64,000 nucleotides of DNA from positions 620,001-684,000 of the forward strand of contig NZ_OZ253579.1 of assembly GCF_965263005.1 (NCBI RefSeq), in the 5' to 3' direction. How positions within the stretch are numbered: the first letter of the stretch is position 1; each line of letters starts with the position of its first letter. Positions 17,484-26,906 of the stretch are shown piece by piece. The notes beneath the pieces are model-generated. The model saw only the letters and a program-made list of their open reading frames with translations, was not told where the DNA came from and searched no databases. The position numbers and the translations under genes were made by a program. This DNA is from Rariloculus sp965263005 (GTDB lineage Bacteria > Pseudomonadota > Gammaproteobacteria > Steroidobacterales > Rariloculaceae).

Positions 17484-18789
17484 TGGCGAGCGCACCGTGA
17501 TTCACGTTGCAGAGCGCCGCGCTCAAGCCCTCCCCGAGCCGGTCGACGTCGGCTGTCGTGTGCGCCAGCGATAGAAAGCCGACCTCATAGGCCGATGGCG
17601 CGAGCGCGATGCCTTGCGCGAGCAGAGAATGGAATATGCTCGCGTAGGCTTCGCCCGATGCCGGGGCGACCGCCTCGGCCGCGCGCGGCGGCGTGCTCGC
17701 GAACAATGCGATCCAGAATATCGAACCGAGCCTCGCAAGCGATGCCCGGCACGGACTCTCGCGAAGCGCTTCGCCGAGCACCTGCTCGAGATGCCGGCCG
17801 AGTTCCTCCAGACGGTGCCAGCCGTCGGCTTCGCGAAGCACGCCCAGCGTCGCGAGCCCGGCGGTCATCGCGACCGGGTTGCCTGACAGCGTGCCGGCCT
17901 GATAGACGCTTCCCTCGGGGGCGAGTTCGCGCATGAGCGCGCGGCTGCCCGCAAACGCGCCTACGGGCATGCCGCCGCCGATGACCTTGCCGAAGGTTGC
18001 AAGATCGGGCACGAGACCGTAATGCGCCGCGGCGCCCCCGGGCCCGAGCCGAAAGCCGCTGATAACCTCGTCGAAGATCAGGAGCGAACCATGCCTATCG
18101 CATCGCTCGCGCACGGCGCTCAGGAACTCGGACCGCTGAATCAGGAGACCGTTGTTGGCCGGCACCGGCTCAATGATCACGGCAGCGATGCGCTTGCCGT
18201 CAGCAGCGAACAGCTCGTCCAGCGCCGCTTCGTCGTCGAGCGGCAGGATGCGGGTCAAAGCCGCGAAATCCGCTGGCACACCGGCTGATGACGGTTCGCC
18301 CAGGGTCACGAGGCCCGAGCCTGCCGCGACGAGCAGATGATCGACGTGACCGTGATAGCAGCCGGAAAACTTGACGATAAAATCGCGGCCCGTCGCGCCT
18401 CGGGCGAGCCGGACCGCGCTCATGACGGCTTCGGTGCCCGACGAGACAAACCGCACCTGCTCGATTCCGGGGTAGCTCTGAACGACCTGCTCGGCAAGCT
18501 CGATTTCGGCCGGGCACGGTGCGCCGTAAGACGTGCCGCGGCGCACGGCCGCTTCGATGGCTGCGACCACCTCCCGGTGCGCATGGCCGAGGATCAGCGG
18601 TCCCCATGAACCGACGAAATCGAGGTATTCGAAACCGTCGACGTCGACGATCGTCTGAGCCTTCGCACTTTGAATCACTATGGGGGTGCCGCCGACGGCG
18701 CCGAACGCGCGCACGGGCGAGTCCACGCCACCGGGCAGTGCGGCCTGCGCACGCGAGAACCAGGCTTCCGACTGCGCCCCGGCACTCAC
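17476..18789 (-). CDS. hemL: Glutamate-1-semialdehyde 2,1-aminomutase HemL
   Basis: 437 residues. HemL is a PLP enzyme making 5-aminolevulinate from glutamate-1-semialdehyde. The N-terminal PGGVDSPVRAF, VSSGTEAVMSAVRLAR, FSGCYHGHVDHLLV, IFDEVISGFRLGPGG and PLP-lysine region TFGKVIGGGMPVGAF are characteristic. GTG start overlaps the hemB stop (GTGA). With hemA it forms the C5 route to ALA, as expected for a gammaproteobacterium. Confidence 0.97.
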   Translation of the reverse strand: MSAGAQSEAWFSRAQAALPGGVDSPVRAFGAVGGTPIVIQSAKAQTIVDVDGFEYLDFVGSWGPLILGHAHREVVAAIEAAVRRGTSYGAPCPAEIELAEQVVQSYPGIEQVRFVSSGTEAVMSAVRLARGATGRDFIVKFSGCYHGHVDHLLVAAGSGLVTLGEPSSAGVPADFAALTRILPLDDEAALDELFAADGKRIAAVIIEPVPANNGLLIQRSEFLSAVRERCDRHGSLLIFDEVISGFRLGPGGAAAHYGLVPDLATFGKVIGGGMPVGAFAGSRALMRELAPEGSVYQAGTLSGNPVAMTAGLATLGVLREADGWHRLEELGRHLEQVLGEALRESPCRASLARLGSIFWIALFASTPPRAAEAVAPASGEAYASIFHSLLAQGIALAPSAYEVGFLSLAHTTADVDRLGEGLSAALCNVNHGALAND

Positions 18790-19787
18790 AGCCAGCCCCC
18801 GGCCAGCGCGTCGCGAGCATGGTAGGTGATGATCAGATCCGCGCCGGCGCGTTTTATCGCGAGCAGGTTTTCGCGCACGATACTTGGCTCATCAAGCCAG
18901 CCGTTCGCCGCGGCGGCTTTCACGGATGAGTACTCACCGGAGACGTTGTATGCCGCGAGCGGCAGGCGCGTCGCCTCACGAACCGCGCGAATAACGTCGA
19001 GATAAGGCAGCGCGGGCTTGACCATCAGCAGGTCGGCGCCTTCCTCGGCGTCGAGTTCGGCTTCGCGAATCGCCTCGCGCACGTTTCGGCAGTCCATCTG
19101 GTAGCTCTTGCGGTCGCCCATGCCCGGGGTCGAATCCGCGGCATCCCTGAACGGGCCGTAGTAGGCCGATGCGTACTTGACGGCATACGACAGCAGCACG
19201 ACGTCGTCGTGGCCTTCAGAATCGAGCGCATCGCGGATCGCGGCGACGCGCCCGTCCATCATGTCCGACGGAGCGACGACGTCAGCGCCGGCTTGTGCGT
19301 GGCTCAACGCCGCGTTGACGAGCGGGCCGAGCGAGGGATCGTTCGCGACCTCGCCGTCCCGCAGCACACCGCAGTGTCCGTGATCGGTATAGGCGCACAG
19401 GCATACGTCGGTCATTACGAGCAGCGAATCGCCGAAGGTTTGCTTGAGCCGCCGAACGGCCGACTGGACGGCCCCGTTGGCGGCGGCCGCGGCCGCCCCG
19501 TCGGGCGTCTTGCCGCCGTCTTGCGGGTGGCCGAAGAGCAACACCGAGCGAATGCCGAGCGCGAGGTCGGATTCCACGCGTCCGAGCAAGGTCTCGATCC
19601 CGAGCTGCGAGATCCCCGGCATCGACGCGATGGGAACGTCGGCTTCGGGTTTCGGCAGGACGAAATGCGGCATGACGAGTTGCTCGGCCGCGACGCCGGT
19701 TTCCGCAACGAGATCCCGGAGCGCACGCGTCCGCCGTAGCCGTCTCGGCCGGATCCGTTCCGGTGTCGTGATGCTCAACTCAGACAT
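18786..19787 (-). CDS. hemB: Delta-aminolevulinic acid dehydratase (porphobilinogen synthase) HemB
   Basis: 333 residues. HemB condenses two ALA molecules to porphobilinogen. The cysteine-rich zinc site DVCLCAYTDHGHCG is intact, so this is a zinc-type enzyme. Schiff-base lysines lie in LSYAVKYASAYYGPFRDA and LMVKPALPYLD. Its ATG lies within the end of hemD (13-nt overlap), and its stop overlaps hemL. Confidence 0.97.
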   Translation of the reverse strand: MSELSITTPERIRPRRLRRTRALRDLVAETGVAAEQLVMPHFVLPKPEADVPIASMPGISQLGIETLLGRVESDLALGIRSVLLFGHPQDGGKTPDGAAAAAANGAVQSAVRRLKQTFGDSLLVMTDVCLCAYTDHGHCGVLRDGEVANDPSLGPLVNAALSHAQAGADVVAPSDMMDGRVAAIRDALDSEGHDDVVLLSYAVKYASAYYGPFRDAADSTPGMGDRKSYQMDCRNVREAIREAELDAEEGADLLMVKPALPYLDVIRAVREATRLPLAAYNVSGEYSSVKAAAANGWLDEPSIVRENLLAIKRAGADLIITYHARDALAGGWL

Positions 19788-20527
19788 TGCATGGCCTCCA
19801 GCAGTCCTTCGAGTCCCGGCGCCCTGGCCTCGGCGGCGACGTCGAGGCCTCTGGCGCGCACGGCCGCCGTCGTCGATGGCCCGATCGTGATGAGCTTCGG
19901 CCGGACATCGATTTCGACTCGATTCACGAAACCCGTAACGGCCGTCGGACTCGCGAGAAAGATACCGTCTGCGGCGAGCGACGACAGCGCTGTCTTGGCG
20001 CGCGTTGGCGGTTTCGGTACGGTCCGGTAGATGTTCACGCGGCTCCGCGAAATACCGGCGCGTTCGAGCTTCTCCTCGAGTGTACTGCCCGCGTTCTCAG
20101 CGACGACAAGTAGCAGCCGATCTGGCGACCGGCGACCGGTCGCCCCCCGCCCGATCGCAGATTGTAGCTCGTCGGCAAGGGCCGCCGCCGTACCGCCTCG
20201 CCCGCTCAGGTCGATCCGTCCGAGCAGCGCCCGGGCAGCCGCCGCCGTGGCCTTGCCGACGGCCGCGATCCGCGTGCCCGCGGGCAGCGGCGCGTCATGA
20301 AGCGCTGCGAACGCCTCGACGCCTCGCCGCGACGTAAACACGAGCCAGTCGGCTTTCCGGGCTTCGTCTGTCAGCGTTCGCTTGAGCGCCGGCATGTCGA
20401 GGATTTCGCATGCGATGCACGGCAGCGTCACGGGCTCGAGGCCGAGCGCTTCGAGCCGCCCGGCCCAGTCCGCGCAGTCCTCGGCGCTCCGAGTCAGCAC
20501 GATACGTTTTCGCTCGGGTTCCCGCAT
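19775..20527 (-). CDS. hemD: Uroporphyrinogen-III synthase HemD
   Basis: 250 residues. HemD closes and inverts ring D of hydroxymethylbilane. The family is poorly conserved; seen here are the N-terminal RIVLTRSAEDCADWAGRLEALG, WLVFTSRRGVEAF, AAVGKATAAAARALLG and the C-terminal FLASPTAVTGF / TIGPSTTAAVRARGLD. The ATG at 20527, 5 nt after the hemC stop and preceded by GAGGAA, is chosen over the longer frame running into hemC. Position between hemC and hemB supports the call. Confidence 0.92.
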   Translation of the reverse strand: MREPERKRIVLTRSAEDCADWAGRLEALGLEPVTLPCIACEILDMPALKRTLTDEARKADWLVFTSRRGVEAFAALHDAPLPAGTRIAAVGKATAAAARALLGRIDLSGRGGTAAALADELQSAIGRGATGRRSPDRLLLVVAENAGSTLEEKLERAGISRSRVNIYRTVPKPPTRAKTALSSLAADGIFLASPTAVTGFVNRVEIDVRPKLITIGPSTTAAVRARGLDVAAEARAPGLEGLLEAMQCLS

Positions 20528-20532
20528 GTTCC

Positions 20533-21447
20533 TCAAACCGCGCCGACGAGCTCGGCCCAGCCCTTGTCCGCGAGCGCGGCGGCGTCGCTGCCGGAAACCC
20601 GCGACACGCGGACTCGGCCGTCGCGCTCGAGCATCGCGATGAGCTCGAAACCGCGCGCCGCACGCCGGCAGTACGCTCCGAACGCGATGTCGCAACCCCC
20701 TTCGGCGCGCGCGAGCGTGTCGCGTTCCGTCGAAACCGCGGTCCGGCTCGGGGCGTCGTCGAGCGCCCGCAGCGCCGCGTTCACCGCGGCATTGTCGACC
20801 CGGCACTGGACTGCGAGCGCACCTTGCGCGGGGGCCGGTACGAATAGCTCCGGATCGAGACGCACGATAGCGAGCCCCTCCAGCATCGACTCGAGCACAT
20901 TGGTGGCGCGGCGCAGACGCTCAACGCCGGCGGCGGCCAGCACAATCGCGTCGTAGCGCATCTCCCTGAGGCGCCCTATTCGGGTCGGGACGTTGCCGCG
21001 CAGCGATTCGACGCGAAGATCGGGACGAAAGTGCCCGAGCCAGACGCGCCGGCGTACCGAGGCCGTGCCTACGCGGGCGTGCTCGATCAGCGGAAGCAGT
21101 GCGCCGGCGCTTCGATCGAGCGCCTGTTCGTTGACGATGAGCACGTCCGCGGCATCGGCTCGCTCGGGCACGGCCGCGATCGCGAGCTCGGGCGGGGAGC
21201 TCGTCGGCAGGTCCTTGAACGAGTGCACGGCGAGGTCGATCGCGTCAGCAACGAGTGCTTGCTCGATCTCGCGCACGAACACTCCCTGAGGGCCGATCGA
21301 GCCGAACGATGCGGCCTTCGAACGGTCGCCGGCCGTGCGGATGAGCTTGATCTCCGTCTCGAAGCCCGCTTCGTTCAGGCGCCGCGCGACCGTTGCGGAC
21401 TGGGTGCGCGCGAGATCCGAAGCCCGCGTGCCAAGCCTGAGTTTCAT
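20533..21447 (-). CDS. hemC: Porphobilinogen deaminase (hydroxymethylbilane synthase) HemC
   Basis: 304 residues. HemC polymerises four porphobilinogens. N-terminal LRLGTRASDLARTQSATVA, DLAVHSFKDLPT, SLRGNVPTRIGRL, PAPAQGALAVQCR are all present. The dipyrromethane-cofactor cysteine is in EGGCDIAFGAYC. The ATG overlaps the hemA stop (ATGA). Confidence 0.97.
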   Translation of the reverse strand: MKLRLGTRASDLARTQSATVARRLNEAGFETEIKLIRTAGDRSKAASFGSIGPQGVFVREIEQALVADAIDLAVHSFKDLPTSSPPELAIAAVPERADAADVLIVNEQALDRSAGALLPLIEHARVGTASVRRRVWLGHFRPDLRVESLRGNVPTRIGRLREMRYDAIVLAAAGVERLRRATNVLESMLEGLAIVRLDPELFVPAPAQGALAVQCRVDNAAVNAALRALDDAPSRTAVSTERDTLARAEGGCDIAFGAYCRRAARGFELIAMLERDGRVRVSRVSGSDAAALADKGWAELVGAV

Positions 21448-22775
21448 GATCCGGACGCCCGCCGCGCGGCGCCGGTATCGAGCGCAGCGCGAAGCTCGTC
21501 GGCGAACTCCGGTTCAAGGCCGCTGAGGAAGGCTTCGAGCGAGCCCTCCGGGCCCGCATGGAGCAGGCCGCGCAGGCCGAGACACGGGATGTGCGCGAAG
21601 CGTCTCGCGAGTACCTCGGACCAGAGCTCGATCGCGATACGTTCCCTGTCGCCGAGCCCCTTGAGCTCCTTCTTGAGCAGCCGCCTCACGCCCTCTTGCG
21701 CCGTGTTTCGGTATCGCTTCTGCAGCGCGCCGAAGAGGGGCCCGTAGTAACGTTCCGCGAAACGATCCTTGAGCGTGGCGAGCGCTTGATCGACCTGCTC
21801 GCGCGCTTGCGCGGCTTCCACGAGCCGGGCGGCCCGATTGCGCTCGGCATGAGCCACGATTTCGTCCATGCCGATTCGAGGAATTGCGAGTTTCCGGCAG
21901 GCGGCTGGATCCGCGTCGGGCGGCACGGCCATGTCGACGATCAACGGCGGCTGCCCTGACGGCGTGCGTGCGGCGATTCGTTCAAGCGCGGCCTGTCCGA
22001 ACAACGGTGCCGGCGCGGCCGTCGCGCTCAACAACGCCTCTACTGGCGCAGGCTCGCGACGGAACGATTCAAGCGATTGAAATGCGGCGCCGAAACGATC
22101 GGCGAGCGTCTTCGCTTTGCCGGCCGTGCGGTTGACAACCACGAGCGGGATGCCAGCCGAGCGCAACGACGACGCGGCGCGCTCGGTCATCGGTGAAACG
22201 CCAACCAGCGCGACCGTGCCCTGAGTCCGCGCCACGCGTTCGCGCAGGCGCTCCACGGCGATTTCGGCGAGCGACACGCGGCCTGCGCCGAGTCCGGTCT
22301 CACCGCGCACGCGCGCCGCGATCCGCTGGGCTTCCTTGAACAGCAGATCGAGCGCTGCTCCGGACAAGCCAAGCTGAGACGATTGCTCGTGGCAAGCTCG
22401 CACCTGAGCCACGATCTCCGTTTCGCCGACGCAGGCCGAATCGAGCCCGGCGGCAATCAGGAACAGATGCTCGGCGGCGCCTTCGCCCTGCCAGGCTCGC
22501 AAGCGGCGCGCCGCCTCGCCGGGTTTGGGCTTGCGCCGGACCAACAGCTCGAACGCTTGCGGCCGGATGTCGGTCACGCGTGTGTCTTCATCCCGCGCAA
22601 AAATGAGCTCGACGCGGTTGCAGGTCGAAAGGTAAGCGAGCTCGTCAAGATCAAGCTCGTCGGCGAACTCGCCCAGCCGCTCGGCGGCTTCGTCGTCCGG
22701 CAGCGCGAACTCGGCGAGCGCTTCAACGCCGCCCTGACGCCACGACACTCCGATCATGCCGAGTTGTTCGAGCAT
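21444..22775 (-). CDS. hemA: Glutamyl-tRNA reductase HemA
   Basis: 443 residues. HemA reduces glutamyl-tRNA to glutamate-1-semialdehyde, the first committed step of the C5 pathway. The catalytic cysteine lies in LSTCNRVELIF, followed by AAGLDSACVGETEIVAQVRACHE. The NADPH loop is unusual, VALVGVSPMTERAASSL instead of the usual GxGxxG. The C-terminal dimerisation helix is recognisable. It is the first gene of the eleven-gene operon; the 115-bp gap upstream to the phosphotransferase gene is the likely promoter site. Confidence 0.94.
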   Translation of the reverse strand: MLEQLGMIGVSWRQGGVEALAEFALPDDEAAERLGEFADELDLDELAYLSTCNRVELIFARDEDTRVTDIRPQAFELLVRRKPKPGEAARRLRAWQGEGAAEHLFLIAAGLDSACVGETEIVAQVRACHEQSSQLGLSGAALDLLFKEAQRIAARVRGETGLGAGRVSLAEIAVERLRERVARTQGTVALVGVSPMTERAASSLRSAGIPLVVVNRTAGKAKTLADRFGAAFQSLESFRREPAPVEALLSATAAPAPLFGQAALERIAARTPSGQPPLIVDMAVPPDADPAACRKLAIPRIGMDEIVAHAERNRAARLVEAAQAREQVDQALATLKDRFAERYYGPLFGALQKRYRNTAQEGVRRLLKKELKGLGDRERIAIELWSEVLARRFAHIPCLGLRGLLHAGPEGSLEAFLSGLEPEFADELRAALDTGAARRASGS

Positions 22776-22890
22776 TCGAATTCCCGTCGGATTGCAGATC
22801 CGCCGCGATAGATAGCAAACGGTGGTTCGTTCTGTGTCACGCGAGTGTCACAGCAGCATCGATCGGACGGGATACCTGCCCCGATCCCTG

Positions 22891-23955
22891 TTACTTGCGC
22901 TGATCGAAGGCGCCTTCGACGATGATGCGCATCCGCTCGCGCTCGCGTTTCATACCGGCCGCGACGGCGAGCTGGGCGCGGGTACGCGCTTCGTTGTGCT
23001 CGGCCGCGCTTGCGTACCGGTGCCGGTCCCAGGCGAAGTACCGTCCGGCGAGCGCATCGGCGCAGAACCGCGCGGCGAGCTCGACGGCGATTGCGAATGC
23101 CGCGTCCGGAATGGAACGCCACTCGGCCTCGCCAAGCAGCCCGTCCGATGCGGCCGCGTAGGCCGCTGCCGCGGCCTCGAAGCACTCGATCGAAAAGTCC
23201 GCCGCGCTCGAGTCCTCGGCCGCGGGATTGCACCACGACCGCAGAGCGTCGCCGAGCTCGATCGCGACGGGCATCGTCGTCAGCGTATCGAGATCGATCA
23301 TGCACAGTGCGTGCTCCGAGCTATGGTCGAATATGATGTTTTCGAGCTTCGGGTCGCCGTGCACGATTCGATCGGGCGCTTGTCGCGGAGGCGTCAGCCC
23401 GGCGGCGAGTTGCTCGACTCCGGCCGCAAGACGCGCGACATCCCGATAGCGCGGGTGCGCCGTGTGCGCGGCCAAGGTTGAGCGCAGATACTCAAGATGA
23501 CGTTCTGTGTCGTGTACGCCGAGGCGCGCGTTCGTGAATCTGTGCTCGAGGTCACTGAGGGCGCCGTGGAACTGCGCCAGGATGCGGGCTGCTTCGGCCG
23601 CGCGTGCGGGCGATTCGGTCGAGTTGTGGATGACGCCGGCGATACGTGTCGCAACGCGCCAAACGGCTCCGCCGTGCTCGAGCCAAAGCGCACCGGTGTG
23701 CGTCGGCACGAGAGTGGGTGTTACGAGACCCTTGGCGCGCAGGTGGCGGGTGACAATATCGATATCATGGTTCGTTTCAGGCGCGAAGATGGCGTTCACG
23801 CGTTGGAGCACGAGCAGTTCGCCGGCCGTCGACCGGACATACCACGTTCGATTGATCAACCCCGAGCTTGTGGCCTCGAGCGTATCGATCTCGAGGCCGA
23901 ACGCCGCAAATACTGCGCTGTCGGGTACATCGGCAGGGTTGTTGCTCGCTGTCAT
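22891..23955 (-). CDS. Aminoglycoside phosphotransferase-family (APH/choline kinase fold) kinase
   Basis: 354 residues from the ATG at 23955. Catalytic loop IVHGDPKLENIIFD and metal-binding MIDLDTL define the APH fold. N-terminal GLINRTWYV and LVLQRVN fit the ATP lobe of the N-acetylhexosamine-kinase-like or homoserine-kinase-like branch, so it probably phosphorylates a small metabolite rather than conferring drug resistance. It is 115 nt upstream of hemA on the same strand and could share transcription. Substrate unknown. Confidence 0.75.
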   Translation of the reverse strand: MTASNNPADVPDSAVFAAFGLEIDTLEATSSGLINRTWYVRSTAGELLVLQRVNAIFAPETNHDIDIVTRHLRAKGLVTPTLVPTHTGALWLEHGGAVWRVATRIAGVIHNSTESPARAAEAARILAQFHGALSDLEHRFTNARLGVHDTERHLEYLRSTLAAHTAHPRYRDVARLAAGVEQLAAGLTPPRQAPDRIVHGDPKLENIIFDHSSEHALCMIDLDTLTTMPVAIELGDALRSWCNPAAEDSSAADFSIECFEAAAAAYAAASDGLLGEAEWRSIPDAAFAIAVELAARFCADALAGRYFAWDRHRYASAAEHNEARTRAQLAVAAGMKRERERMRIIVEGAFDQRK

Positions 23956-24074
23956 GGCTTTCGCATCATAGCGTGCGCCGCCGACGGCGCCCGGCCCGCC
24001 AGGCTTGCGCCAGGAAACCATTGCGGTATAAGAGGAGTCGAATCCAGTGTCTCGGTGCGATCGGAGGATCAGCC

Positions 24075-24572
24075 ATGCGCTGCAGGACCCATCGGAGCCT
24101 ACTCACCGCGCTCGTCGTGCTCGTCGCATTGACGGGGAGTCCTCCGCTTGCCGCTCAGGACGACGGGGTGCTCGACCGCACGCCGCAGGATTGCATCGCG
24201 GTAAACCGGATATCGAGAACCAAAGTCGTCGACGACAAGACGATTCTCTTCTATATGCGGGGCAGGCAAATCTATCAGAACATACTCGAAAGAGACTGTC
24301 CGCGGCTCGAGCGGGAGAACCGCTTCATGTACGAAGTGAGGAGCTTTCGCCTTTGCGACATCGATACGATCACCGTGCTCGACCGATTCGGCGCGGGATT
24401 CGGCCGGGGGTTTACGTGCAGGCTCGGTCAGTTTCACCCGGTCTCCGCGGCAGAGGCCGAGGAGATTGAGCTGATTTCCGAAGGCGAAATCGCACCGGAA
24501 GGCGTCTTCGAGATCGAAGCGGTCGAGTTGCCGCCCGACGACGAGCAGGAAGAGCAAGCGGATTCCGAGTAG
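24075..24572 (+). CDS. Secreted protein of unknown function (possibly DUF6491-like)
   Basis: 165 residues. GGAGG is 7 nt before the ATG at 24075. A signal peptide ends about PPLAAQDD (residue ~27). The mature part contains CIAVNRISRTKVVDDKTILF, four conserved-looking cysteines (CIAV, RDCPRL, RLCDID, FTCRLG) and an acidic C-terminal tail. The pattern of a short periplasmic protein with two possible disulfides resembles DUF6491 lipoproteins of Xanthomonadales-like bacteria; I am unsure of that family. It is divergent from the phosphotransferase gene and convergent with the next. Confidence 0.7.
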   Translation: MRCRTHRSLLTALVVLVALTGSPPLAAQDDGVLDRTPQDCIAVNRISRTKVVDDKTILFYMRGRQIYQNILERDCPRLERENRFMYEVRSFRLCDIDTITVLDRFGAGFGRGFTCRLGQFHPVSAAEAEEIELISEGEIAPEGVFEIEAVELPPDDEQEEQADSE

Positions 24573-24587
24573 CGGGCCGCGACCTGT

Positions 24588-26027
24588 CTATTGGCCGAAG
24601 AGAAACGGCAGCGGGTTTCCGTTCAAGCTGAACTGCCCGTCCTCGAACGCGAAAGTGATCCGGTAGGACTCGCCATCCTCTTCGAGGACTCCTTGTGTAG
24701 TCAGCGCGCCGAGCATGATCTCGGCCTGCGCTTCGGCCATACTGTCGATATCGCCCGGAAACGGGCCGGCGGCTCCGCTTGCGGCGAGTTGCGCTTTGAT
24801 GATCTCGACCGCGATGCGGCGCGCGAACGTCTTGGAGGCTGCCGCATCGGTCACACCGTAGAGCGCCTCGACCAACAAAGCGATATCCTCCTGGATGCCG
24901 GTTACCGTGTCCGGTAACGCAGCGGGGTTGGTGCGAACATGCACGCTGGCCTCGAACGGCTCGTCGTCCATCAAGAATCTGATCGGGTCGAACGACAGCA
25001 GCGGTTCGGCGGCGAGCAACCGGTGGATCGCGGGCAGCAGAACGGTTATCGGAGCGGGATTTCCTGCAGCTTGATCGCCGAGTCCCTGTGCGGCCTCGAC
25101 ATAGTCGCTCATCGCTTCGGCGTCCACGTTTTCAAACGCGACAGCGACCTCGCCGTCCGTGAAACGGAATCGTTCGCCGGCGCTGACGGTATCGACGGCG
25201 TAGGTCATCGTGCCGGACACGAGCGGCCCATCGTCGTTCCGATCCGTCTCGCCGCGGATAGCGATGTTGCCCGCCTCGAAGAGCGGTTCGCCGCCGAAGG
25301 TGCGATCCGATATCAGCATCTGCTCGATCAGGAACTCGGCCGAACCGAGCACCAGGTGCCGCGAGAGAATCCGGTTGTCACCACTGAAGCTGATACCGTT
25401 GATCGAGGCGGCGGCGATCGGGTTCGAAACAAACAACGATGCGGCCTGGAAGTGCGATATCAGCTCATCGCCGTTCCAGCTGCCCTCGATTTGCGCCCCG
25501 GAGAATACGACCTCGTTGATCCCGTCGGCATAGTCGCTGGCCGGGATCTCGGCGTCGAATCGCAGGCCACCGAGCAAGCCGGACCTGCCGCGGAACTCGA
25601 ACGCGTAAGGTATGCCGAGGTCTTCCTCGAGCTCCACGGTGCCGGGCTGTGCGGAAGCGGGACCTGCGATCACTTTCGCGAGCCCGATGTACAGCCCGTC
25701 GCGCACAATGACGGGGCCATGAGCCACATCGGCCTGGATCGGGAATGTTTGGTCGAGCACACCGGAATCCGAAGCCGCCTGGCCGCCCGGGCCGACCATG
25801 CGCTCCAGTTGCGCGAGATACGCGGGGCTCAGACCGGCGTCGATCGTCACCGTACTGGTGAACCAGCGCCGCTCGAAGGAGCGCACGTCGAGCAACAGCA
25901 CGCCGTTATCGTTGATCGCATCGATTCGGCGATAGAACTGCGATTCCGTTCTGGTCCCGAAGACCGGCGGCAGTCCGATTATCGCTGCGACGACGCAAAT
26001 GACGATCACAACGGCTGATTTTTTCAT
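24588..26027 (-). CDS. YdgA/DUF945 family membrane-anchored protein
   Basis: 479 residues from the ATG at 26027 (AGAGGAA upstream). An N-terminal signal anchor (AVVIVICVVAAIIGLPPVF) is followed by a long periplasmic domain built of beta-rich repeats. FYRRIDAINDNGVLLLDVRSFERRWFTSTVTI and later DSMAEAQAEIMLGALTTQGVL fit the DUF945 (YdgA) pattern. These proteins are thought to act at the inner membrane or periplasm, and the function is not established. It stands alone. Confidence 0.75.
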   Translation of the reverse strand: MKKSAVVIVICVVAAIIGLPPVFGTRTESQFYRRIDAINDNGVLLLDVRSFERRWFTSTVTIDAGLSPAYLAQLERMVGPGGQAASDSGVLDQTFPIQADVAHGPVIVRDGLYIGLAKVIAGPASAQPGTVELEEDLGIPYAFEFRGRSGLLGGLRFDAEIPASDYADGINEVVFSGAQIEGSWNGDELISHFQAASLFVSNPIAAASINGISFSGDNRILSRHLVLGSAEFLIEQMLISDRTFGGEPLFEAGNIAIRGETDRNDDGPLVSGTMTYAVDTVSAGERFRFTDGEVAVAFENVDAEAMSDYVEAAQGLGDQAAGNPAPITVLLPAIHRLLAAEPLLSFDPIRFLMDDEPFEASVHVRTNPAALPDTVTGIQEDIALLVEALYGVTDAAASKTFARRIAVEIIKAQLAASGAAGPFPGDIDSMAEAQAEIMLGALTTQGVLEEDGESYRITFAFEDGQFSLNGNPLPFLFGQ

Positions 26028-26201
26028 CGTCCGTGTTCCTCTCGGTATTCCTGGCAGGCTGTTGAGCCCAGTGGGCATGTTACGCTCATCGCCTCAAAAG
26101 CTGGCGTTCGGTCTTGAGTTTGCGCAACTTTCCTCGTCGGGCTGGACCGGCACCGGTTTTTTCGTTCGAACGGCGTCAAGCGCCGGGTCACCCGCGTGCT
26201 C

Positions 26202-26867
26202 TCAGTCGCGGATCAGCCCTGCCAGCGAGCCTGTGATCTCGCCCCGGACGATGGGTACGCAATCAACGGGATAATCCTGGACGATCTCGACGCCAAGCTC
26301 GCGAACTCGATCGAGAAATTGCGGCAGGCGGCTCATCGCGCCGGACGGGATGTCGTGCAGCACGGTCAGCGTCCAATCGTGCCGGTGGATATCGGCGAGA
26401 GCATGGTCGATCCACGTGTCGGGACGCTCCCAGTCGCGCGATACGCTGTTGAATAGCACCATCGTGTAGCCGTTGTCGCGGATGTAATCGACGACCGTGG
26501 GATTGAGCAGCCGCTCGTCGAGCAATCCACCGCCGGCATACGGCCGGAACAGTCTTCGGTCGTCGACGAGGTTGCCGAGCAGCAACTGGTTCGTCCCGAT
26601 CTCGTCCTCGGCGGCGTTGGCGTTGTCGGTCGCGCCAAACCGTACCGTGTGCGTCAGTGTGTGGTTTCCGATCCAATGGCCGCGGCGCTGGGCGTCTTCC
26701 AATAACGCACGTTGGGCGGGTTGCGCTGCCTTGGCCGTAAGCGGCGTGCCGCCGTCGGCGCAGACGAAGAACGTCGTCTTGACGGCGTAATCGTCAAGTA
26801 TGTTCAAGACATCGGGTGTGACTTCGGGGAATGGACCGTTGTCGAAAGTGATCGTGAGTTTCTTCAT
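26202..26867 (-). CDS. Polysaccharide deacetylase (NodB-fold), cytoplasmic-looking
   Basis: 221 residues. Motif 1 is LTITFDNGPFPEVTP (TFDNGP instead of TFDDGP) and motif 2 is GNHTLTH, giving the metal-binding Asp-His-His set with Asn replacing the second Asp. RPYAGGG is motif 3. There is no signal peptide. CE4 enzymes remove N-acetyl groups from glycans; the missing signal suggests a cytoplasmic or small-molecule substrate. It precedes a ferritin-like gene by 39 nt on the opposite side (same strand, downstream). Confidence 0.82.
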   Translation of the reverse strand: MKKLTITFDNGPFPEVTPDVLNILDDYAVKTTFFVCADGGTPLTAKAAQPAQRALLEDAQRRGHWIGNHTLTHTVRFGATDNANAAEDEIGTNQLLLGNLVDDRRLFRPYAGGGLLDERLLNPTVVDYIRDNGYTMVLFNSVSRDWERPDTWIDHALADIHRHDWTLTVLHDIPSGAMSRLPQFLDRVRELGVEIVQDYPVDCVPIVRGEITGSLAGLIRD

Positions 26868-26906
26868 TGTTTGCCGGCGGCGTCCGCGCCGGAAAGTGTC
26901 GGCGGC

